Source of the DNA: Clitopilus passeckerianus
Taxonomy: Eukaryota; Basidiomycota; Agaricomycetes; Agaricales; Entolomataceae
DNA length: 64,000 bases
Reading direction: 5' to 3'
Assembly (NCBI GenBank): GCA_944990035.1
Contig: CALYLX010000126.1
Location: 2,418,001 to 2,482,000, forward strand
Below are positions 25,901 through 38,759 of the stretch, in pieces. The notes under the pieces are model-generated. The model saw only the letters and a list, made by a program, of their open reading frames with translations, searched no databases and was not told the DNA's origin. The position numbers and the translations under genes were made by a program. The stretch's first letter is position 1; each line of letters starts with the position of its first letter.

Positions 25901-28179
25901 CTCTCCTCACCCTACGAACCCTTTCTCAGTTGCCGGCGGGCCGACATTTGAGGGTGGCCTCGTGCCACAGGAACGCATCGACTGGCACACCTTGCCGGGC
26001 GCCTAACGCGAGATTAACTGACTCTCGACCCTCGAGGTGATGCAAAGAAGAGGGCAGGAGAGGGTTTAGACTTTGGATTAGCCGCCGCAGCAGGCCGGAG
26101 CAGGACCTCGGTTCACTGGTACTATGTGCTCAGGGATGATCGCGTGGGGTGGTGAGGGGAGAGAGGAGAGGAGAGGAGGGATGCGTTGCGTTGCGTTGTG
26201 TTTCCATGACCAATGTTCAAATGAGAGAGATGGCGCGATGACGAGGGTTCTGAGCCGCACAACCTACACCAAACCCTTGGTTTTGGTATTGGGTGGAGTG
26301 GGACGCGATAGGCTGGGCAGTCTGGGCAGGTGACGTGCCGAGTTGGGTTGTGGACGTGTGTGGGTGTTGTGGTGGTGGTGTTTTTCTTTTGGGCTTGCAT
26401 TTCATCCTTTTTTTTGTTCACCATTCGATTTTCATTCGTATTCATATTCTATCCCACCCAATGTTCTCAAATATTTTACGCTAACCTCCCTCGTCTCTAG
26501 CACATCTCCCACCCCTCAATAACGCCCCTCCTCTCCTTCCTCTCAACACCCACGCATCACCTACTCGTCTTGCCATATTTACCGGGTGGAGACCTCCTCT
26601 CGCTCGTCAACAGCGATACTGCATGGGAACGTCTGAGGGAGAGCGTGGTTAAGAGGATATGGACGGAACTCGTTGGCGCCGTTGGGTGGATGCATAGTGT
26701 GGGGATCGTTCATCGGGATGTTAAGCTGGAGAGTGCGTTTTATTCCTTTCTTATCTAAATCAATAACTGACTTACCCATATTTTCTGGTTATAGACATTC
26801 TCCTGACAACTTCGCTCTTCACCTCGCTGACGCAGACGTCGCATGCGCCGACGGTGGGTGATCTGCCGGAGGATCCCTTGCCAGTGGTTAAGGTGACGGA
26901 TTTTGGGCTGTCGCGGTTTGTGGATATCAGGACGCCGGATGAGAGGAGGAGGGATAGGTGTTTGAGGAGACGGCGGGAGAGGCAGCGGGCGGGTGTTAAG
27001 CAAGGCGGACTGGAAGAAGAAGAAGACCTAGACCTAGACCTAAACGGAGACCAAGGAGACGAGGAAGGAGAAGGGCCGTGGTTGACCACTCGGTGTGGGT
27101 CGGAGGCGTACGCTGCGCCTGAGTTGATCATGGCGCCTTCTTCGTCATTCGTTTCGCGATCCCATAATAAAGGGCAAGTGGAGGAGGTGAGGCCGGCGGG
27201 AGCGTATGATGGGAGGGAGACGGATAGTTGGGCGTGTGGTGTTGTGCTCTATGCGTTGATAACGAGGAGGTTGCCGTTTGGGGAGGGTGCTGTGGGAGGA
27301 GGAGCAGGGATGGGAGGCGGCATTGGGAGGGAGGGAGAGGGAGGGGGGGTGAGGATGACGCCGCAGCAGATGAGGTCTGCGAGGAGGGCGTGGTTGATGA
27401 GGATTGCGAGGGGCGAGTATGAGTGGCCTGAGGCACCGTTACCTTCGCCACATGCAAATGCGAATGGGCAGGCCCATGCACATCCTTGGGAGGCGGACGA
27501 GGAGTTGATGGGGCCGAGGTTGGTGGAGAGTGAGGGTGCGAGGAGGGTTGTTGGGAAGCTTCTGGTTAGGGATCCGAGGAGGAGGGCGAGGGTTGGGAGT
27601 TTGTGGAGTGATATTTGGATGGGTGGGAGTGGGGAGGTCGAGGACCTGGTTGGGGAGAAGGAGGTGGAGGAAGAGGTCAAGATCATCATTGAAGATGACG
27701 ATGAGAGTATGAAGGGTGATGATGGGCACGACGACGAAGATCAACTCATGCACGACCTCGGAGACGATGGTGTCGTTGAAGGTCTACAAGGAATGGACGA
27801 TCTATCTGTCGAAGAAGAACTCCGGCTCATGGAACAGCTCGAGGACGAACTGGAGCTAGCGGAGGAATCTGCATCTGCGACTTCTGCGTCTACGCATCCT
27901 GGTGATCAACCCAGGCTGCCACACCATAAACATCGGCACCTTGTGCAGGATTGGGTCGATATGCTTGAGGAGGGCGGGATGGTTGGGTATGGGTTCCACC
28001 AACAACATCAGCAGCAGAATGGACAGAATCAGAATGGGAACGGGAGTGGCGAGGGAGGAGAAGGAGGAACAGTGTCGAGGGGCGGGAGTCAGAAGAGTTT
28101 GAAGGGCAGACAGCAGGCGAGGGGGTGGTTGGTTGAGGAGGATAATATCGATGATGTTGCGAGGAGGGAGGTGGTATAA
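22964..28179 (+). CDS. Serine/threonine protein kinase with a large N-lobe insertion and a 1.78 kb intron
   Basis: Three exons (22964-24718, 26501-26732, 26795-28179) join in phase to 1,123 residues. The first 250 are Pro/Ser/His-rich and probably disordered. The kinase starts with the Gly-rich loop LGHGAFSSVWLAEDLS (about 257), but the strand-3 lysine VAVK comes only at about 548, after some 280 Ser/Arg-rich residues. Helix C runs across the first intron (FVREVEVLR then HISHPSITPLLSFL). The catalytic loop is HRDVKLEN (split by intron 2), then VTDFGLSRF, an acidic and basic activation-segment insertion, RCGSEAYAAPE and DSWACGVVLYAL. All catalytic residues are present. The acidic tail holds His/Gln-rich runs. 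The subfamily is not recognised; the substrate is unknown. Intron 1 is some 30 times longer than usual here. Confidence 0.85.
25140..25960. repeat. Degenerate tandem repeats inside kinase intron 1
   Basis: At least two families recur about 250 bases apart. One pairs 25155-25260 with 25415-25515 (shared AGTCAA, TGGATCC, ACCTTTAT and CGCT blocks in the same order). The other pairs 25571-25690 with 25817-25925 (shared TGCCAC, CATCCAT, TATATA, ATGCCGAA and CCCTGCAAATCCTC blocks). The copies are too diverged to be recent. No coding frame with a known motif is present on either strand. Confidence 0.55.
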
Positions 28180-28895
28180 GAACGGCGAAAGCTTAAACTA
28201 TTGGTGGTTGCCTGGATGGAGGCGAGCAGTGTCATTTCAAATGGCCAGTTGTTATTATTCTTATTTTCTTGGTCCCGTCGTCCCCGATGTTGTTGGTTTT
28301 GATATATTTGATGCAGATACCACTTTCTCCTCTCTCCCTCTCGGTTTTCTCCACTAATTATAATATCTCGATACTGTCTAGGTCATCGAGGGTCTCTGTC
28401 CTCAATGTACTTTTAGTCCTTGGTTTATTTATGGGTTTTTGGTCAATCATTTGTCGAATTAGCACCTTCGTTTGCATATGTGACACGTTTTCGTACATCG
28501 TAGTTGCTGTAATTTTTGCATTATACATTTGTCTCGTCTTGGCAAATATCTTGATATACCCACCCATTTGATTCTAGTGTGAGCTCTGCTCAAGTTCTGT
28601 GTAACTGTTTGGCGGCCAGAAAGTATTATACGCCGCGCGGGATGCAAACCTTCAACCTTTAAACTGGGTCACCAACTAGGAAACCCTCGCATAGATGAAT
28701 ATTATTTAATTCTTCAACCATGGGATCCTACGGCAACAATAAGTGGTTGGCTATACCAGTTCAATGGGCTTCCGAAATCAAGGGTGTGGGAAGCAAAGAT
28801 GTCCTATGCGGGATGAACAGGACCGTAGAAACTCCCCCTGAAACCACATTGAGAAGACTCGTACTCTTACATCTACCTCTTCTTTGAGCGCCTCC
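28180..28895. other. Intergenic between convergent genes
   Basis: This 716-base span lies between the ends of the kinase (+) and NLR B (-). It is T-rich on the + strand near 28255-28560, fitting 3' untranslated sequence. Nothing else was seen. Confidence 0.5.
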
Positions 28896-31800
28896 TCAGA
28901 AAAAGACAGAATACCACTTGTCATCATCGCATTCTCCCGTCGTCTCCATTGCAATAATATACTCCAGATTCCCTTCCCATTTCCCAGCCTTGTAAATGGA
29001 TACTTTATCGTCCGGGACATACTTGAGGTGCAGCCTCCCGTTCTTCACCGCCCCCTCATAACATTTTCTCGCCTCACCCCACATCTTCCGTTTTGCATAC
29101 ACGTCTCCAATCCCGGCCAATGTCTGTCCCAGTTTCTGAAAATCCCCAAGTACATTGTGAATCCTTAAACCCAGTGTGAGAAGCTCCATGACTTCCGGGT
29201 CCTCCCAGCGATCAAGGAGCTTAAGCGCGAGACTTTTGAAGGTGCATGCGGTCGAAATTAGGGGGGCCATACCAGCTTCTCCGTACGATAATGACTTGAA
29301 GGTAGTGAGAGCGGCGGAGGAGGCGTTGACAGAATCCGAAAAACGCCGTTGAATTCCATAGGCTCTTGCTAGCAGGACGTTACAGACCGCAATTTCATAG
29401 TCGTAGTGCCCAACAACCTCGTGGTGGTCGGAAGAGCCAAGTTTTCCAAAGGTTTTTCGAGCTTCTTCTAGCTCTTCGAGTGCCACGGCTTCCAACTGCA
29501 TAGGGAAAAGCACCTTCACCCTACCACTCCCAAACAACACCTGTGCTTGAATCTCTTTATTCTCACATGCGTATTCTCTCCACTTTTCTCTTGCTTCCTC
29601 CACCATACTGATGATACCATCAGCCCAGTTTGGCCGTTGTGAGCCATAAGCCCCACGCCCCCAGGCATAAATCGCAGAGAATTCGGAGACAACGGCTCTC
29701 CGCATATCGCCTAAATCACGAAAGATTGGTGTAATTCTGAGAAGGCTGCTATAACAACCGATGTCGCTGCCGCCGTTGGTAAATATAACATATGCTATCT
29801 CTGCTTCACACCGCTTGTTCTGGGCTCTGAGGGAAAGGCACAAGAGGGGGTACAGTATACTTCGCAGATCGGGTGTGGAGAGCCAGTTAAGGTACCAGAC
29901 GAAGGGGAGAACGGATTCCAGCATAACCGACCATCGAGCTATGTCCGTGGCGGTCGGTCTTTCGAGAGAGCGTTCGAAATGGATGAGAGGGGTCAATACT
30001 GCTCGAAGGTTTGCGTCTTGTTTGTGTATTGCGCCGAACGCGGCTTTGAATTCCGGGTGATTAGGGGATTCGATCGCCAATCTCAGTTTGGCAAGAAAAG
30101 TAAAACAAGCTTGGTGAACTTCGGCCCGGACAGCAATCGGAATGCGAGTGTCCTGTGCCATGTAGGACTGAACGACGGGGAGTATGGAAAGGTGATATTT
30201 CTTCTTGAGAGCCGGATTGCCTTCAGTAGCGGGCCCAGAAATAGGGATCGTCGTCACACTGCTCTGGAGAAGGGCTGTATTTCGCAGGGCGTCCAGCGAC
30301 TCCGTCTTCCAATTCTTTATCCATATCGACAAGTCATCACGATCTACACCGGTAGGTAGCATTGACAAGACTTGGAGTACGTGAAGGGCTCCTGGTGACC
30401 TGGTAACAACGTTACTGAGGAGGGAAAGTTGAATCGACTGTTCAATTCCCTCTTCAAGGGTTGTGAGCATCGAGGTGCCAGTTTCTTTCCATTCGGAAAG
30501 GAGTTCGGAGGGCGATGAAAGCGATGCTTTGGCTCGAGTGGCCATTAGGGTCACGGCGTAGGGCAGATGGCCCAAAGATTGCAGGAGAGTGTGTAGTGCT
30601 TCATCGCCGTCCTCTAAAGTGCATGTATCGTCGTTGATCAAACTGTAGATCCGCTTCGAGTCTTCTAACTCCATGTTTGGTAGCACCTCTGGCGACCAAT
30701 GTTGGATTGGTGTGATTTCCGACCTCATAGTGACGAGAATTGCGACGTTCTTTAGGGCGTCTATAGCCCCTAGGATCTCCTTCATCTCCCGCCGAACCTC
30801 CCCGCTAGCGTACCAGGCAGTCTCGAAGTTATCGAGCACGAATAGGTGAGCTGCGTTGCTCTCTTCCAACGTCTGGAGGATCCATGCCAGCACACCGTTG
30901 GATTCCTGGCTGGCGAGTCCTAAGGTCTGAGCGAGAGCGAAGAGGAAACTGGGTGGGGATGTAGCACTGATGCAAGGAATCCAATGAAGACGGCCGCTTG
31001 TGAACCGACCCTGCACTGCTGGGTGGTTGGCAATGGCGGATGCTACAGATGTTTTGCCCGATCCTCCGGGCCCGAGAATGCACGTCCTGAATATACCAGG
31101 ATCTTGGGATGTCAGTTGTGATACCAGTCGATCAACAAAGGCATCCCGCCCCACAAAAATCCGAGGTGGTTGGGGCGTTATGAAGGAAAGTGAAGGGGAG
31201 CGGATTGTGGATTGCTGATTATTTAAGATGGTTTCAATCGTCTGAAGTGACTCCTTGACACCTAAGACGTTGACCTGGATGTCCGAAACGACATTTTTCA
31301 CGATTTTCGTTGCGGTGTGGATGCTTGCGAGCTGATTCTGAATGTTGCCAAGATCTAGTGTCGTGTGTATGTCTCGAAGAACCTAGGGTAGCAAACTGAC
31401 GGTAAGAAAATGGACCTTTCAAGTTCATGGACAAGTTTAAAGCCTACTTGGAAATGCATGACGGCCTCTTGAAATCTTGTAGCGCATTCTTCAATCCTTT
31501 TTTTGCTAACTTGAGGTACCAGGGCCGTTAACAGTTTGTTCTGTGCCCTGATTTGATCCAGCTTCGTTAGAATTCCTTCCAAGCAACTAGATAGTGCGAA
31601 GTTAGTCAATGAAGTGTATAAAGTTAAGAAAGGATATACATCTTGAGAGTGAGGGTGTCGTTGAGAAGGTCTTCTGGGGGCGTCTGTGCATCAGTGGTAA
31701 CCTTCACCACCACAAGCAAAAATTCGGCAACTCGGTTGTTCAGGTCCTGGACCTGATCCTTTACATCTTTAAAGGCCTGTTTACGTGTGTGAGCACCACG

Positions 31801-32173
31801 GACAATCACGTAATTAGCTGAAGAGGTATCTTACCTCGCCAATGCTAATTATCTGAATTCCGACTTCCAGGAGGTCCTTCACGAGAGGAATAGGGGCCAG
31901 ACCCGCAGCGGCTCTTAGAATCTCTAAAATTTGCTTCGTCGTTCCGAGTATATATTCGGACTTGGATGGTGCATTAATAGACACTGGGCTTGTCGGGCAA
32001 GAATCATCCGTTTCGGATACCTAGTACACTCAGATGTCAGTCGTTCATCATGGTAAGAGTGTTGTACGAAGACAGCGCACCCAGAAAAGTTCTATCCAGC
32101 CTTTAAATTTTGTTCGCACATTGGGGTTCCAACGGGGAGCTGTCATGGGGGAAAAGCGTGTCAAAAAGAGCAT
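28896..32173 (-). CDS. NLR-like STAND NTPase B
   Basis: Exons 2-5 are 31835-32020, 31640-31776, 31448-31586 and 28896-31382, in phase. The proposed first exon (32120-32173) is tentative; its last in-frame Met gives MTAPRWNPN. Total about 1,000 residues. The layout matches NLR A, with introns at the same places: a helical N-terminal region (EYILGTTKQILEILRAA, LAPIPLVKDLLEVGIQII; then RVAEFLLVVVKV; then RAQNKLLTALVPQVSKKRIE), linker, NTPase and TPR-like tail. The P-loop LGPGGSGKTSVA carries Ser where the other copies have Met. Walker B is LFVLDNFETAWY, the sensor ILVTMRSEITPI, then GHLPYAVTLMATRAKA and VLSMLPTGVDRDDLSIWI. The frame is open throughout, so it should be functional. It lies head to tail with NLR C. 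An immune or incompatibility role is inferred from the family. Confidence 0.85.
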
Positions 32174-33465
32174 GGGGCCTGTTCTTGTCAAGAGGCATAA
32201 ATTTAACAACCCTCAAGCAGAGTTTTGCCATTTTTGCCAGCGACGATCCCACTCGAATCTAGAAAGAACAATGCATTCAAGGGGAACAGCCTGAGGCTTG
32301 AGAACGAGGTACATGGTTGAATGGTGGATTGTTTGGTTGCCAAGTTTCGAAATCGTTGATTCCGATGATTGACAGTTTACGAGAGCAGCAGTGATTTCAT
32401 TTCGACAAAGAGCCGGATGCTATTGAATGCCTTCGCGGGGCGAGAAATACAAGGTAACACAGGGATCCACCAGAGTACACATGATCTGTTCTAACTGTCA
32501 ACGGCGGCAAGAAACAGATAGACACCAGAAACGCACTCGCGTCGCAAATAGCCAGGTGCCAATAAACCATCGTTTTTCTTCGCTATAATTTGGACAAGCT
32601 CCGCTCGCACTGGCCCGTTGAGCCAGTAACCTTCTGAGCACCCCTTAATTGCAGTTGGCCCTTCTTTTACGAGTTCCGTTCATCTTCCTAGCCTGGAGCC
32701 CAGTGACAGCTGTAGTTGAATGGCCGATCTCGGCTTCATCTACGTCCGTTGACAAGGTAGTTGTACCGAGTCGTTCTTTGAGACAACAGTCGTCATATTA
32801 TCACATAAATGCTTGTTACCCCGGAAGCCTGAGGGTAGCCACAATCGGAAGCAATCCGTGGGCGAAGCGAAGTTTGCGCCAAGAGCAGTATAACTCCAGT
32901 TCATAGAGAATAACCTGGCTAAGTCCTAAGTGCTTTTTTCCCAGGTTTGATTGCTGGTTTGCGAAACAACCATTGTGGAGCCTAATGAGCTCGAGGGTCG
33001 CTTGCCTTGAGAGTGAAGAGCGTGATGGGTATTGGTTACATTCTGACTCCGTTAAGGTATCCACTACACCTGTCTAGCGCAGTGCGGAATACATCTCAAG
33101 CCATCGATTGTGATGGCTTGACCTCATCACGATCGAACACCAGCAAAATATGTTAGAAGTTTTGTAGGAGTGTATTGTCCGTCCCTGTTCTTCACAATTC
33201 ATTTTGCTATAATAAAATACGTATACAAGACTGTAATCCATACCAAATAATCTATTTCACTTGGCTTGAAGACCAGAGATATACCGTCATAACTGTTTGA
33301 AACTGTGCATATTTATTCATATTGTTGGCGTTCAGTACTCAATGAGCCCACGAAAACAGTATCACCAGGGCCACTGGCGTTCATTACAGTATAAAGATTA
33401 GTACTTGAAATATATATTACAAGCTCTGTATCATAGTGGGTACGATAAATCGCCCTGAGTATTGG
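32174..33465. other. Intergenic between NLR B and NLR C
   Basis: This 1.3 kb must hold the NLR B promoter and the NLR C 3' end. One signal-peptide-like frame (from 32649, +) has no ATG start and was not accepted. No repeat was recognised. Confidence 0.45.
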
Positions 33466-36400
33466 TCAGCATCTTGTTGGAGTCATGAATACCACATCCG
33501 CGTAGGCACTCATCCCTTGTAGAGCCAAGATGTACAGTAGATTATTTCTGCACCGCTTCCTGAGGCCAACAACCTGCTCAGAATCCCTTTGCTCCTCGCA
33601 TCTAACAATCGCCTCCTCATACACTTCCTTGGCGGCCTCCAGATTCCTTCCCATTACGTAGACTTCACCGATTTCTTCCAATACAAGCGCCACTTGCAGA
33701 TCAAATCCAAGCTCTTTAGATATTTCGAGTGAGGTGGACAGTGTCTCCGCTAACTCGTCACCCCACATGGACAGCGCTTTCATATATCGCGCCTTCATGA
33801 GGGAGGAAGTCGCAATCTCTGTACCAACGGGGCGTAGGCCGACCAGTGATTGCTGAGTGTTCTCGAAGGAAGCGTAGTATCGCAGCGTTTCTTCCACAGC
33901 ATCCAGGCCCTCCTTCTGCTTGCCCATAGCCCCCAACAACCTCGAAATGGTATAGGTGCATGCAGCGGCTTCCCAGGGCTTTCCTGACTGCGCGTAAATA
34001 TCTCTAGCTTGCTGGAGGTCCCGCACGGCTCCAGGATGATCGACGTCCTCTTGCTTCATGTAAGCTGTGGCATTGAGGAATAAAGCCCGAATATTATTTT
34101 CTTCCATCCGAGCTCCAAGTCGTTGACGGGCTCGAGAAAGGAGAGAAGATATGAAGGTGGTAGGGGATTCCAGAGTCTTCAGATCCGGCCGGGTGTTGAC
34201 GGCCTCCTCATAATAGTCTGGCTCATCCATGGCGGAACGAAGGTTGATAAAAGCTTCAAATTCCGCTTGCGCGGATTTCTCCCAGTTTCCCGCTAATTGG
34301 AAGAGCTCACTGGCCCGCGTCAACCCATCATATCTCGAGATAGGTGACCCGCAGATTATGTTGACTGTCAGCAGAAGTTCGGCCTCGGCTTCAACATCTC
34401 CGATCTGCTTGGCGACGGCGATGGCGCCTTTGAGTTGCCCGAACTGTGGCTTGGTCCAGAACTGATACCAGGCGTATCCCACCAGTGCGCTCAGCATTCT
34501 GGAATACGAGGCCGTGGGTCCTTCATAGATGTATTCCGGAGGCTTGTCTTCACCGATACTTGGAGGAAAGTCGGCACCAGTGTCGAACACTGCATCAACA
34601 AGGATCTTGGTGATGATGTTGGATAAATTGGCTTCTTGAGAGGCGATTGCGTATAAGCTGGTCCCGAACCCAGTGTTGTTGGGTGATTCCACGGCCGGTT
34701 TGTGCTGGATTAAGAATTGATAGAGTCGATCGTGAAAGCCGTCACGAATGTCGGAGGGTATTCGGTCTCGTTGATTCATGTATGACTGGACTACTGGCAG
34801 CACGTAGAGACGTGTGCTTGTACCCTCATCGCCATGAAGATCTCGAGTGAGCACAAGCGCGGCCTCTCGGAGAGTTTCAAGGGCCTCCGAACTGGATACT
34901 TGGCGACCCAGATCGACCCAAATCGACAAGTCGCTGCGGTCAACACCCGATGGTAGCATGGATAGGACCTGGAGAAGCTGGATAGCACCAGGTGAGCCTT
35001 GGACGAACTTGCTTTGTATCGAGAGTTCGATGGAACGTTCCATACCCTCTTCTGGCCGTGAAATCATGGATGGGCCGACTTTCTTCCACTCCACTAGCAT
35101 CTCTGTGGGCGTAGAGAGGGATCGTTTGGCCCGCTTCGCCATGAGCTCTATGGCGTATGGTAAGTATCCGATTTCCATCATAAGCTCCTTCAGGTCCGGC
35201 GCTTCAGTGAATGTTCGGGTGTCAATGGATGCATAGAGTTGGCAAGAATGCTCTGATTCGAGGGGAGAGAGCTTCTCAGAAGCCCAATGGTCAAGGGGAG
35301 CAAATTCCGATCTCATGGTGACGAGAATTGAGATGTGCGGTAATAGATCGAGCGTTTCCAGGATCAGCTTGACTAGACTTTGATCCCCTTCAATCGGGTG
35401 CCACGCCGTCTCGAAATTGTCGAGAACAAGGATGCGAGGCTTATCGTCTTCTTCTAGTACCTTCGTTATAGACTGGAATATATCGGCGTCATCGGTTTTT
35501 ATCCCCAAGGAACGGGCGAGGAGGGTGAGGAATGCATTGGGAGAGTATGCACTGATGCACGGAATCCAATGTCGGCGCGTCGGAGGGAATGCTTCCTTAA
35601 CGAGCGAATGGTTCATAACTGCAACTGCAGTTGATGTTTTCCCCATTCCTCCAGGACCCAATATACAGATCCTAGCAGAATATTCTGCCAGCTGCTGGGA
35701 CAACTCGCCGACAATATCAAAACGCCCAAGGAAATTTCGTGGCATCGGTGGGATCTTCAATATGGAGAAGCTCGAAGGGTTCTGGGTTTGTTTCGGCATG
35801 GCTGCCACAAGAACTTGTACAGAGGCTTTGATCTCATGTACATCATTTTGCATCGCTTGCATTCCTTTCGTGATCCCTGCTGATAGCCCGTGAGTGTCTG
35901 CGAGCTGGCTTTGTAGGCTGGATACGTCCTGGGAAGTTCGAAGGCCTCGTAGAGTCTGCCAAGGGGGCAAGTCATTAGTGCTGAATTACCTGCCTCAGGG
36001 TGAACGTTGCTAACCTGGAATTGATCTATGCCGTCCTGAAACGAAACTACACATTCTTCGATCACTTGCTGGTTTGGCGCGGATAAGATGCCGGTGAGGA
36101 AGCAATTCTGGCTGCTAATCTTGTTTAGCCTTTCGGTGATCGTGGCGAATCGACTGGAATGCAAGATGAGAAACAAAGTGATTTGGTAAAGTGAGGTACG
36201 TACTCTCGGAGATCGCGCAAGTCTTCTTGCAGCTCTGGGGATAGGGCCTTCGGCACATGAGGCGTATCACTGGTATTCTCTTTCGAGACTTTGGCAATCA
36301 CCAATAGGAATTCTGTGATACGGTTCCTCAAGTCCCGTATCTTTGAATCCACCTCCGTGATTCCCTATAATTCAGTAGACGGATGTTAGTTGTCTGTATC

Positions 36401-36761
36401 GCCAGAGGTTATCAAAGGATTTACCTGGCATATCTTGATAATAGAGGCGCCGAGCTCAAGAACCTCTTTCAGGAGTGGCACGGGGGCTAAGCTCGCTGCA
36501 GTTGCAAGAATCTCGAGTGTCTGCTTCGTTCCTTCTATGGCGTACTCCTTCGCTGATGGTGTGTCTCCAATGGGCTTTTTGTCCTCTTTCGCTGGCGCAG
36601 CTGCAGCTGGCTTGTTTACATGCTTCGTCCCCAATGGTGCACCCGCATCCGGCTTCTTGTCATTGGGGCTCTGACGGCGTATAACTTGTCAGCAGCGTAT
36701 TTCCAAAGGGGGGAATCCTACTCACATGTAACCATCCACGAAACGTAGTTCTGAAGCCCAT
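33466..36761 (-). CDS. NLR-like STAND NTPase C
   Basis: This is the best-defined copy. Five exons (36726-36761, 36425-36670, 36204-36364, 36015-36153, 33466-35955) sum to 1,023 residues. Exon 1 codes just MGFRTTFRGWLH. A Lys/Pro/Ala linker (KHVNKPAAAAPAKEDKKP) leads to the helical bundle (EYAIEGTKQTLEILATAA, LAPVPLLKEVLELGASII; RITEFLLVIAKV; ITERLNKISSQNCFLTGIL). The NTPase shows P-loop LGPGGMGKTSTAV (about residue 293), Walker B ILVLDNFETAWH, sensor ILVTMRSEFAPL, GYLPYAIELMAKRAKR and VLSMLPSGVDRSDLSIWVD. The C-terminal third is helical and TPR-like (ARDIYAQSGKPWEAAAC, VLEEIGEVYVMGRNLEAAKE). Nothing is broken. As for the other copies, a sensor and cell-death role comes from the family, not from the sequence itself. 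Confidence 0.88.
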
Positions 36762-37503
36762 ACTTTTTCCAAAGGCCCAGCCTTGAACGAAAGATAGAAA
36801 TTCGGTGAAATTGACAGCGCATTTGTCAACAACCGCTTATAGCTCTCCCAAGCTGATAGCTTTTCGCCTTTCTGGGTCACCGACGATCCTTGAATACAAA
36901 GAACAACCACTGGATGTAGACCCGAGGCCAGTGATTAAGGAACTGAAGGGCAGGCTATCATATCCAGTATCCAGTTGTCATCCCAGGCGTTCGAGAAATG
37001 ACGGGTTACGGAAGCATGTCCTTCGAAACCAGACGGCAAGTCATCAACAGAGATGGATACATAGAGTTACACAAGGACCAACAACTCCCGATGTTGTTGA
37101 CGATGACCGTGACGTTGTCGGAGGAAGATGTTGGTAGTAACTGGGAATGACATCGGAACGGTTGAGTTGGGTCGACAAAGAAGGTGGCAGTGTAAGGAAA
37201 AGAATGCTTGCCATATTTGGGAAACGTGGCGTAAATTGGTTCTTGTCCCAAGAATCGGCCATGTGTCGTTGGGCGATCCGAGCGCGGGGAAAGTAGATGT
37301 AGAAATTTGCATCCGCAGGAGAACAAGGAATGACCAACTGAGGATGCAAAAAAATACCGAGTATCATCCCGCCGGCCCAGGAGTCACCCAACCCAGAAGC
37401 CTCCTTGCCACAACTTTCGTGAAATATTCGACGAAAAATCCGTATTCCATTTCGTGAACATAAGTAAATACAATCCATAAACCATAACTTAGGTATATAG
37501 CAC
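36762..37503. other. Intergenic between NLR C and the metallo-hydrolase
   Basis: This 742-base span lies upstream of NLR C and downstream of the LACTB2-like gene. Overlapping short frames show no motif. Confidence 0.45.
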
Positions 37504-38759
37504 CTACAGCCTCAACCTATCAACCGGCATCTCCTCAACGACCTTCTCTCCCAACACCTCCCACTGAACATGTGGATGCTTCCCACCAATCCTCCTAACT
37601 ACGCCATCCCTCTCCAGCTTCCTCAAATGCAACTGCACCGAATGCGCGGCAGGAAGCCACAAGCTCTCCGGATACGCAGCATATATCACACCGACAATAG
37701 TCCAAGTCGTCCAATAGCTCGCCGGCCCAGGTGTAGAGTCAGGATCATCCGCACCCGCTGGGGGAGTCCCTTGTATCACCTTCAGAATCTGAGCTTCCCT
37801 ATCTAGTCGATGCTGGATGTATGTCTTAATCAATCCTTTCCCGTCCTTCACCACAGGTCCATGGCCGGGGTAGAGCGAGATGTACTCAGTCTCCCCAGAA
37901 GAAGAGCCGTTATCGAAATTGAGCATCTTCTGTAAACTCTCGAGGTATTCTCCAAGATCTTCGAACACGGCTGTGCCCTCCCCAAGAATGGTGTCAGCAG
38001 TGTAAAGGGCTTTGTCCTGCGGGACGTGGATGCAGATCGAGTCGGCTGTGTGTCCCGGGGTGTGTAAGATCCGGAGCCCGGCGTGGAGGAGGATTTGGTT
38101 ATCGTGCAAAGGGTGGAATACCTCTCCCTTGGGTGAGGGGAGGTAGGAGTCTAATGGGAGCTTGGATATGATATCTGGGACGGTCCATCCTCCTCCGAAA
38201 TTCTTCTCTTTCCCGGAAGTTGCGTGGTCGTAAGGGAATTTGTGTAGTCTGGGGGGAGTATATCTCTCGCCGGGATTACGTTCTTCAAAGAGCTGTTTGA
38301 GGAGCGCGAGAACGCTGGGGAGGCCATCGACATGATCGTGGTGCCAGTGAGAGATTATGATGTCAGAGACGTCTGGAAGAGTGGGGTTGGATGGGAGAGC
38401 GGCTGTGGTTAGGGCGGATTTGAGGATTGGGATGTATTCCGCACGGCCTTCCCCTGTGTCGATTAGGGTGAATGGGTTGGCATTGCCAAGTATGTAAGTG
38501 TTTGTGCCTTTGGAAAGGATGGGTAAGCAGCGCAGAAGAGCCTTGTAAATGAGGGTAAGAACCTTGGAGGGTGAATTTGCCTGGGTTCTGACGGAGGTTT
38601 AGCATAGCTCGAAAATACGACCACCGAGTACATACCTGCCCCAAAACTCGAACAACATTATCACTGACCTACGTTCAAACGGTCAGAACTTCGAGCCTGA
38701 GATCACCGAGTCCAATCCCTTACTCGAGCAACGTTTGGTAGAGGTTCCAACTGGGCCAT
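37504..38759 (-). CDS. LACTB2-like metallo-beta-lactamase-fold hydrolase
   Basis: Four exons (38724-38759, 38636-38668, 38563-38587, 37504-38507) sum to 365 residues from the Met at 38759. The fold signature is clear: GTNTYILG near the start, FTLIDTGEG, the metal site ISHWHHDHVDGL, a second ligand in LHTPGHTADSICIH, YTADTILGEGT and LYPGHGPVV. The C-terminal winged-helix-like end (LHLRKLERDGVVRR) is typical of LACTB2 and its fungal relatives. Human LACTB2 is a mitochondrial single-strand endoribonuclease; some fungal relatives are polyketide thioesterases, so the substrate is open. In-frame Met codons at 38858 and 38909 would add a basic, acid-poor leader with RRLHTLNDL, like a mitochondrial presequence. 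Exons 1-3 are unusually short (36, 33 and 25 nt). Confidence 0.88.

Noticed and set aside
24849..26484. Many frames on both strands inside the long kinase intron
   Set aside because: They are low-complexity and overlap one another; none carries a domain motif, and the flanking kinase exons join perfectly without them.
32649..32906. + strand frame beginning with a signal-peptide-like hydrophobic stretch
   Set aside because: It starts with TTG, not ATG, has no splice extension and no homologous motif.
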